Of a stretch of DNA of 26,653 nt, positions 22,667 to 26,653 are shown one piece after another. The notes under the pieces are model-generated. The model had not been told where the DNA came from, ran no database searches, and saw only the letters and a program-made list of their open reading frames with translations. Position 1 is the stretch's first letter. Each line of letters opens with the position of its first letter. The translations under genes and the position numbers were made by a program. Source of the DNA: an uncultured Clostridium sp. (GTDB lineage: Bacteria > Bacillota > Clostridia > Lachnospirales > Lachnospiraceae); the NCBI RefSeq assembly GCF_900547735.1, contig NZ_URHZ01000073.1:1-26653 (forward strand), written 5' to 3'.

Positions 22667-23839
22667 TTATATAACCCCCTGCTCTTTCAATCGTTCCATC
22701 TCGTCTTCCGTCATCTGAAGCACATTCCGGTAAATTTCCTCCGTGTGCTCCCCGACCTCCGGCGCGGGCCTGTACTCCAGATCGGGATGACCGCTCAATT
22801 TGAATGGGAATCCCATATAGGCAACTTCTCCAACACCTTGCACATCCTGCCTGATAATATAGCCGTTCTCATTCAGGTGCGGGTCCCGCAGAAGCCGGCC
22901 CGGTGTTGCGCAGATTCCGCATGGAATATCGGCATTAATAAATTCTTTTTCCAGTTCCCCGCAAGTTTTTCCATCCGCCCACGTCTGGATTTCTTCCATC
23001 AGCAGATCCATATCCGTCACCCGGAGTTCAATATTATCAAGATACTTCGGATTCCCGAGGATGCGGTTATCGGGAATCAGTTTGAGAAGCCGCCTGAAAA
23101 GCGGATCCGTTCCCGCGTGAAAATTAATCCATCCGTCCTCCGCCTTCAGATATCCGTACGGCGAACTGTCGTCTCCGCTTATGGCCGCCTCATCCCCGTT
23201 AACGCTGGCATCCGCTATGGCGGTAGTCCGGATCATGGAGGAACCGGCCGCCATGGAAACATCCAGGAACTGGCCTTCTCCTGTTTTGACCCGCTCGTAC
23301 AAAGCCAAAACGGTTCCAAAAGCAGCATACATAGCCGCCATGTAATCGTGAATGGGACCTTTACTGCGCTCCACACGGCCCTTTTCTATCCTTGTCACTC
23401 CTGATACGGAGGAAATAATTCCGTCAAATGCCGTCCTGCGGCTCATCGGCCCGCTCTGGCCGAAGCCGGTCACGGAAACCATGATAATGCGCGGATTGAT
23501 TTTCTTTATCTCCTCATAGCCCAGACCCATCTTTTCCATGACCCCGACGCGGAAATTTTCTATCACAACGTCTGATTTCTCAATAAGTTTCTTCGCCACC
23601 TCAATCCCCTGCGGAGTGCGTAGATCCGCAGTGACGCTTTTCTTGTTTCTGTTATATGCCGGAAAGAACAGGCTGACTCCATCCTTCCACGGCCCGACCG
23701 TCCTGGTGGCCTCACCGGATCCCGGTTTTTCAACCTTAATTACCTCGGCCCCCATATCCGCCAGCAGCGCTCCGCAGTACGGCCCTGCGATATAACGCGT
23801 TAAATCCACAATGCGGATTCCCTCTAAAATGCCTGACAC
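22667..23839 (-). CDS. CaiB/BaiF family (class III) CoA-transferase
   Basis: This 390-aa cytoplasmic enzyme moves CoA between carboxylic acids through an aspartyl-CoA anhydride. N-terminal landmarks are GIRIVDLTRYIAGPYCGALLADMGAEVIKVEKPGSGE and VIENFRVGVMEKMGLGYEEI. The catalytic aspartate should be Asp165 (GPIHDYMAAM), followed by LALYERVKTGEGQFLDVSM. Family members include CaiB, formyl-CoA transferase and bile-acid BaiF. The start is GTG 23839 with a GGAGAGGGGG site. It follows the acyl-CoA dehydrogenase gene after 42 bp, so the pair is one operon, as caiA-caiB is in enterobacteria. An inserted element touches its stop codon but leaves the protein whole. Confidence 0.94.
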   Translation of the reverse strand: MSGILEGIRIVDLTRYIAGPYCGALLADMGAEVIKVEKPGSGEATRTVGPWKDGVSLFFPAYNRNKKSVTADLRTPQGIEVAKKLIEKSDVVIENFRVGVMEKMGLGYEEIKKINPRIIMVSVTGFGQSGPMSRRTAFDGIISSVSGVTRIEKGRVERSKGPIHDYMAAMYAAFGTVLALYERVKTGEGQFLDVSMAAGSSMIRTTAIADASVNGDEAAISGDDSSPYGYLKAEDGWINFHAGTDPLFRRLLKLIPDNRILGNPKYLDNIELRVTDMDLLMEEIQTWADGKTCGELEKEFINADIPCGICATPGRLLRDPHLNENGYIIRQDVQGVGEVAYMGFPFKLSGHPDLEYRPAPEVGEHTEEIYRNVLQMTEDEMERLKEQGVI

Positions 23840-23881
23840 AAGTTTTCCCCCTCTCCGGTTATCCTCCGTCCCGCCTGCGGT

Positions 23882-25015
23882 TTACTTAAGCAGATGGCCT
23901 GAGATAACGGCTCTCTGAATCTGGTTCGTACCCTCGAAAATCATGAATATCTTGGCGTCGCGCATCAGCTTTTCCACCTCATACTCCCTGGAATAACCGT
24001 ATCCCGAGAAAATCTGCACAGCATCCAGCGCATTCTGCATGGCCGCTTCCGAGGCAAACGTCTTTGCAATTGCATCCATTTTGCCATCCACCGCTCCGCT
24101 ATCAATCATGGCCGCACACTGGTAAACAAGACTTCTGGCCGCCTGGTTTCTGATTTCCATGTCAGCCAGCATAAACTGGATTGCCTGTAAGTTGGCTATC
24201 GGCTTTCCAAATGTAATTCTGGTCTTTGCATACTCCACACTTAAATCGATAGCCCTCTGGCTGAGTCCCACGGCCATGGCCGCGCATTCAAGCCTCGTCC
24301 GATCCAGAGTCTGCATGGCCAGTTTAAATCCTTTTCCCTCTTCTCCCAGAAGGTGATCCTCCGGCACATGGACCTCCTCAAGTATCACATCGGCCGTTGT
24401 GGAAAGACGAATACCCATTTTGTCCTCATGCTTTCCAACCGAAAGGCCTTCTCTGTCCCGCTCTACCAAAAACGCAGAAATTCCTCTTGTCCCCATATCG
24501 GGCGTCGTCTTTGCAAATACAACGTAAAAATCGGCATGCGGCGCATTGGTTATAAAACACTTACGTCCTGTAATAATGTATTCTCCATCCTTTTTAACCG
24601 CCTTTGTTCTGATCGCTCCCGCATCGGAACCGGCATCCGGCTCTGTCAGACAGAAGGAACCCATTCCTCCGTTGATCAGCGCGTCGGCTGCAACCTGTTT
24701 CTGTTCCCTGGTTCCTGCAAGGAGAATCGGCTTCATCGCCAGTGTGCTGGCCTGGACCGCTACGGAAAATCCTGCATCGGCCCTGGCAAATTCCTCGGCT
24801 ACCAGGATATTGGCCGTTGTATTAAGCCCCGCTCCTCCCAGCTCTTCCGGAATGCAGAGGGAGGTATATCCTAACTCCGCCGCTTCCCTGTAAACCTCAA
24901 TCGGCGTTTCCCCCTTCAAGTCATACTCTTTTGATACCGGCCGGATTTTCATTTCTGCAAATTCCATGGCCATCTTCTGAATTTCCCTGTTTTCCTCTGA
25001 TAAAATGTGTGGCAT
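23882..25015 (-). CDS. Acyl-CoA dehydrogenase (ETF-linked)
   Basis: This 377-aa FAD enzyme oxidises acyl-CoA to enoyl-CoA or works as an enoyl-CoA reductase, exchanging electrons with ETF. FAD/substrate motifs are GSFCLTEPDAGSDAGAIRT (about 121-139), CFITNAPHADFYVVFAKT and RITFGKPIANLQAIQFMLADM, plus the C-terminal IFSGYGYSREYEVEKLMRDAKIFMIFEGTNQIQR. The catalytic base is Glu361 in FEGTNQIQ. The length matches the short-chain/butyryl class, though the chain-length preference is not readable. GGGAGG precedes ATG 25015. It heads a two-gene operon with the CaiB-family transferase; its promoter has the same operator module as etfB, linking it to EtfAB. Confidence 0.96.
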   Translation of the reverse strand: MPHILSEENREIQKMAMEFAEMKIRPVSKEYDLKGETPIEVYREAAELGYTSLCIPEELGGAGLNTTANILVAEEFARADAGFSVAVQASTLAMKPILLAGTREQKQVAADALINGGMGSFCLTEPDAGSDAGAIRTKAVKKDGEYIITGRKCFITNAPHADFYVVFAKTTPDMGTRGISAFLVERDREGLSVGKHEDKMGIRLSTTADVILEEVHVPEDHLLGEEGKGFKLAMQTLDRTRLECAAMAVGLSQRAIDLSVEYAKTRITFGKPIANLQAIQFMLADMEIRNQAARSLVYQCAAMIDSGAVDGKMDAIAKTFASEAAMQNALDAVQIFSGYGYSREYEVEKLMRDAKIFMIFEGTNQIQRAVISGHLLK

Positions 25016-25170
25016 CTCTTTCCTCCCGCTTCTCTCATTTCACTTTTCCGGCTGCTGCCCACTTCGTGCACAGTCCCCCGCCCCGTCCGTCGTCCCTATC
25101 AGACATAAGGACCGCCCATGTGATGATATTAGTATTCAGCTCACGTATTGTCTTATTTTCTAATGATTTT

Positions 25171-25238
25171 ATTCTAGCAGATGTAATTATCTAAAAATAG
25201 CAGTTTACATTTTTACCTGGTTGCAACTGCCGGTTGCA
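25171..25238 (-). promoter_or_regulatory. Acyl-CoA dehydrogenase promoter with second LysR-type operator
   Basis: Minus-strand order: palindrome TGCAAC-N5-GTTGCA (25222-25238), CTATTTTTAG (25191-25200), -10 TAGAAT (25171-25176). Offsets from palindrome to box (31 bp) and box to -10 (15 bp) equal those of the etfB copy exactly. The flanking bases AAACTGCTATTTTTAGA and GTAAAAAT are also shared. Unlike the etfB copy, no TATAAT follows on the plus strand, so it is not obviously divergent. Confidence 0.75.
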
Positions 25239-25420
25239 TGTTGATAATAAGAACACCAAATGTATTCCTGAACAGGCGGGGCCACCGTTCCATAAGAGGT
25301 TGCATAACCCGGCCGGGAGTGTTATCCTTTTTCTATGGGCAGGAAAACCGGCGGGAAAATTGTATGAATATGGCCGGTTATATTATGGGGAAATGTGTTT
25401 TTAAGAACAGGAGGACAGAT

Positions 25421-25876
25421 ATGGAGATTTTATCCGGTGAATTATATATAGAAGAAATTAAAGAGCTGATTCGGGAATATACCACTTCCCTCAGTAGGGA
25501 TTTGACCTTCCAGAACCTGGACGAGGAGCTGAATGATATCAAAGCCAAGTACACGGATCACGACGGGAAGTTACTGGCGGCTTTTGAGGACGGCAAAGCC
25601 ATCGGCTGCATCGCGCTTCGCAGGTTTGATGAGAACCGCTGCGAAATGAAGCGCCTTTTTGTAAAACCGGAGTACCGCGGCCGCCGCGCCGGACAGACCC
25701 TGGTGGAGGAAATCATTAAAACCGCACGGAATATGGGCTATCACTCCATGCTCCTGGATACCGTGGCGCCGCTTCAGAGCGCCGTAAAACTGTATCACTT
25801 CTATGGTTTTCGAGAAATTCCGGCCTACTATGAAAATCCAATGCCCGATGCCATTTTCATGGAACTGGAATTGTAA
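25421..25876 (+). CDS. GNAT family N-acetyltransferase
   Basis: This 151-aa acetyl-CoA-dependent acetyltransferase has motif A MKRLFVKPEYRGRRAGQTLVEEIIKTAR with the pyrophosphate loop RGRRAG (86-91). Motif B is SMLLDTVAPLQSAVKLYHFYGFREIPAYYENPMPDAIFMELEL. The acceptor is unknown; the C-terminal pattern is typical of small-molecule or peptide acetylating YjgM/YitI-like proteins. The start at ATG 25421 is set by AGGAGG (25409-25414) 6 bases upstream; an open frame extends upstream to 25238 but crosses the promoter region. It lies divergent to the acyl-CoA dehydrogenase operon and is probably not functionally part of it. The gap 25016-25420 holds the shared operator and no other gene. Confidence 0.9.
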   Translation: MEILSGELYIEEIKELIREYTTSLSRDLTFQNLDEELNDIKAKYTDHDGKLLAAFEDGKAIGCIALRRFDENRCEMKRLFVKPEYRGRRAGQTLVEEIIKTARNMGYHSMLLDTVAPLQSAVKLYHFYGFREIPAYYENPMPDAIFMELEL

Positions 25877-25900
25877 AACAGCATGGAATCCGCATAGAAT

Positions 25901-25964
25901 AAGATAAAGAAGGCAGCCGTCGGAGGGGATTCACTCCCTGTCCGGCGGCTGCCTTCTTTATCTT
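25901..25964. terminator. Bidirectional terminator between GNAT gene and rpiB
   Basis: AAGATAAAGAAGGCAGCCG (25901-25919) pairs perfectly with 25946-25964, and the stem continues inward with a G-U pair. The A/T-rich bases of the stem serve both converging genes. Confidence 0.9.
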
Positions 25965-25971
25965 ACCAATA

Positions 25972-26412
25972 TTATTTATCTTCAATTGCCATAATCTGAT
26001 CGACTCTGCGCTGATGCCTTCCGCCTTCAAATTCCGTATCCAGCCATACTTCTGTAATCATCTTTGCCAGCTCACTGCCTACCACACGGGCCCCGAAACA
26101 AAGTACATTGGCATTGTTATGTAACCTGGACATTTTCGCAGTATACGGTTCGCTGCAGACACAGGCGCGCACGCCTTTTACCTTATTAGCAGCCAGGGAA
26201 ATACCGAGTCCCGTACCGCAGATGGCGATTCCCAAATCAGCCTCGCCGTCAACCACCGCGCGTCCGACTTTCTCACCATAGACCGGGTAATCACAGCTTT
26301 CCATGGAATTCGTTCCCAAATCCAGAACCTCACAGCCCTTTTCCATTAAAAATTCTTTGATAATTTCTTTCAGCTCCACGGCTGAGTGATCGTTTCCGAT
26401 TGCAATTTTCAT
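25972..26412 (-). CDS. rpiB: Ribose-5-phosphate isomerase B (RpiB/LacAB family)
   Basis: This 146-aa enzyme interconverts ribose 5-phosphate and ribulose 5-phosphate in the pentose phosphate pathway; some family members act on allose or galactose phosphates. Diagnostic features are IGNDHSAVELK (Asp8, His9), DYPVYGEKV, the active-site Cys65 in ICGTGLGISLAANK, SRLHNNANVLCFGARV (His98) and the end FEGGRHQRRVDQI. The start is ATG 26412, with AGGGAGAG upstream; a longer frame to 26493 is excluded because the promoter -10 lies at 26499-26504, putting the transcription start near 26492. It converges on the GNAT gene with a shared terminator. RpiB rather than LacA/LacB is favoured, as no partner gene is adjacent. 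Confidence 0.95.
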   Translation of the reverse strand: MKIAIGNDHSAVELKEIIKEFLMEKGCEVLDLGTNSMESCDYPVYGEKVGRAVVDGEADLGIAICGTGLGISLAANKVKGVRACVCSEPYTAKMSRLHNNANVLCFGARVVGSELAKMITEVWLDTEFEGGRHQRRVDQIMAIEDK

Positions 26413-26498
26413 AATTGTACTCTCCCTTTGCCTCGTGTAAAGAAGCTCTCCTCTTTCTGTGCGGCTCTGATGCCGCATGCTGATAATAACCATTTCCC

Positions 26499-26527
26499 AT
26501 TGTAGTAAAGAAAAAGGGGCTTGTCAA
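26499..26527 (-). promoter_or_regulatory. Strong sigma-A promoter of rpiB
   Basis: TTGACA (26522-26527) and TACAAT (26499-26504) on the minus strand have a 17-bp spacer. It predicts an 80-nt leader containing a small TGCGGC/GCCGCA hairpin before the rpiB ATG. Confidence 0.85.
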
Positions 26528-26590
26528 TACGGTTGGGAAGACATGCGCATTGGTATTGTGGCATTTCTACCTATAAAGGGGGATTTATAT

Positions 26591-26653
26591 TGAGGAAAGA
26601 GAACGCCGCCGGGACGGTCGGGGTTCGGGATGGTGAGAGGGAGGTTGTGAGTC
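26591..26653. repeat. Inverted-repeat arm at right window edge
   Basis: This arm is the reverse complement of 201-263, with 61 of 63 bases matching. It ends in GTGAGTC at the window limit; in the left copy the bases after this point would read TTCAGTCCCGG, i.e. the arm of the palindromic element. The window therefore probably stops partway into a second copy. Confidence 0.85.

Noticed and set aside
25238..25420. 61-residue N-terminal extension of the GNAT gene
   Set aside because: It begins in the operator region, has no ribosome site, and ATG 25421 has a perfect AGGAGG at correct spacing.
26413..26493. 27-residue N-terminal extension of rpiB
   Set aside because: The promoter -10 at 26499-26504 places transcription initiation at about the upstream ATG, and the family N-terminus MKIAIGNDH matches ATG 26412.
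1..26653. Circular plasmid interpretation based on matching ends
   Set aside because: There is no replication or partition gene, and the matching ends are an inverted repeat with only a three-base end overlap; a repeat-limited chromosomal contig is more likely, though a circle is not strictly excluded.

Overview
The window looks like a chromosomal segment of an anaerobic, moderate-GC Firmicute, most likely a gut Lachnospiraceae (Enterocloster/Clostridium symbiosum-like). The evidence is strong AGGAGG ribosome sites, some TTG and GTG starts, sigma-A promoters with 17-bp spacers, a YdbC/PC4-type protein, a bifurcating-type ETF beta subunit, and many small palindromic intergenic repeats. I see no rRNA, tRNA, CRISPR array, transposase, phage gene or replication gene.

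Left part (1-8.5 kb), mixed accessory genes. A DUF4349 lipoprotein, a chloramphenicol-acetyltransferase-like protein overlapping an unrecognised 174-aa ORF, and ydbC all lie on the minus strand. A WYL-domain repressor and a DJ-1/PfpI protein lie on the plus strand. Then come a MATE exporter with a MerR/GyrI-domain regulator (minus), and a DUF2089 HTH protein coupled to a small membrane protein (plus).

Central and right part (8.6-25.0 kb), one catabolic or respiratory locus. Minus-strand unit 1 is etfB-etfA-crotonase-acetyl-CoA hydrolase/transferase-type CoA-transferase-Na+/solute symporter. Facing it on the plus strand is a LysR regulator followed 22 bp later by a histidine kinase with no response regulator. 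Unit 2 (minus) is a second Na+/solute symporter and two tandem iron-containing alcohol dehydrogenases, preceded by an AldA-like aldehyde dehydrogenase with its own promoter. Unit 3 (minus) is acyl-CoA dehydrogenase plus a CaiB/BaiF-type CoA-transferase. The parts fit uptake of an alcohol or carboxylic acid, alcohol-aldehyde-acid interconversion, CoA activation by transferases, and ETF-linked acyl-CoA/enoyl-CoA redox with hydration or dehydration. The architecture resembles the caiABD/fixAB logic, but with other transporters and added alcohol/aldehyde dehydrogenases. The substrate cannot be read from sequence.

The strongest new observation is regulatory. The etfB and acyl-CoA dehydrogenase promoters, 11 kb apart, carry the same module at identical spacing: a TGCAAC-N5-GTTGCA palindrome about 65 bp upstream of the predicted start, a CTATTTTTAG box at about -35, and a sigma-A-like -10. 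The etfB copy also overlaps the -35 of the lysR promoter. This is the classic LysR recognition-site/activation-site layout and predicts one regulon with autoregulation.

The right end has a GNAT acetyltransferase (plus) and rpiB (minus). Small non-autonomous mobile elements are scattered through the window. Two copies of one family (7276-7487 and 22514-22665) have matching terminal inverted repeats and perfect 8-bp target duplications, one of which contains the CaiB-family stop codon. Both window ends lie in arms of the same inverted repeat, so the boundaries are probably repeat-induced breaks.
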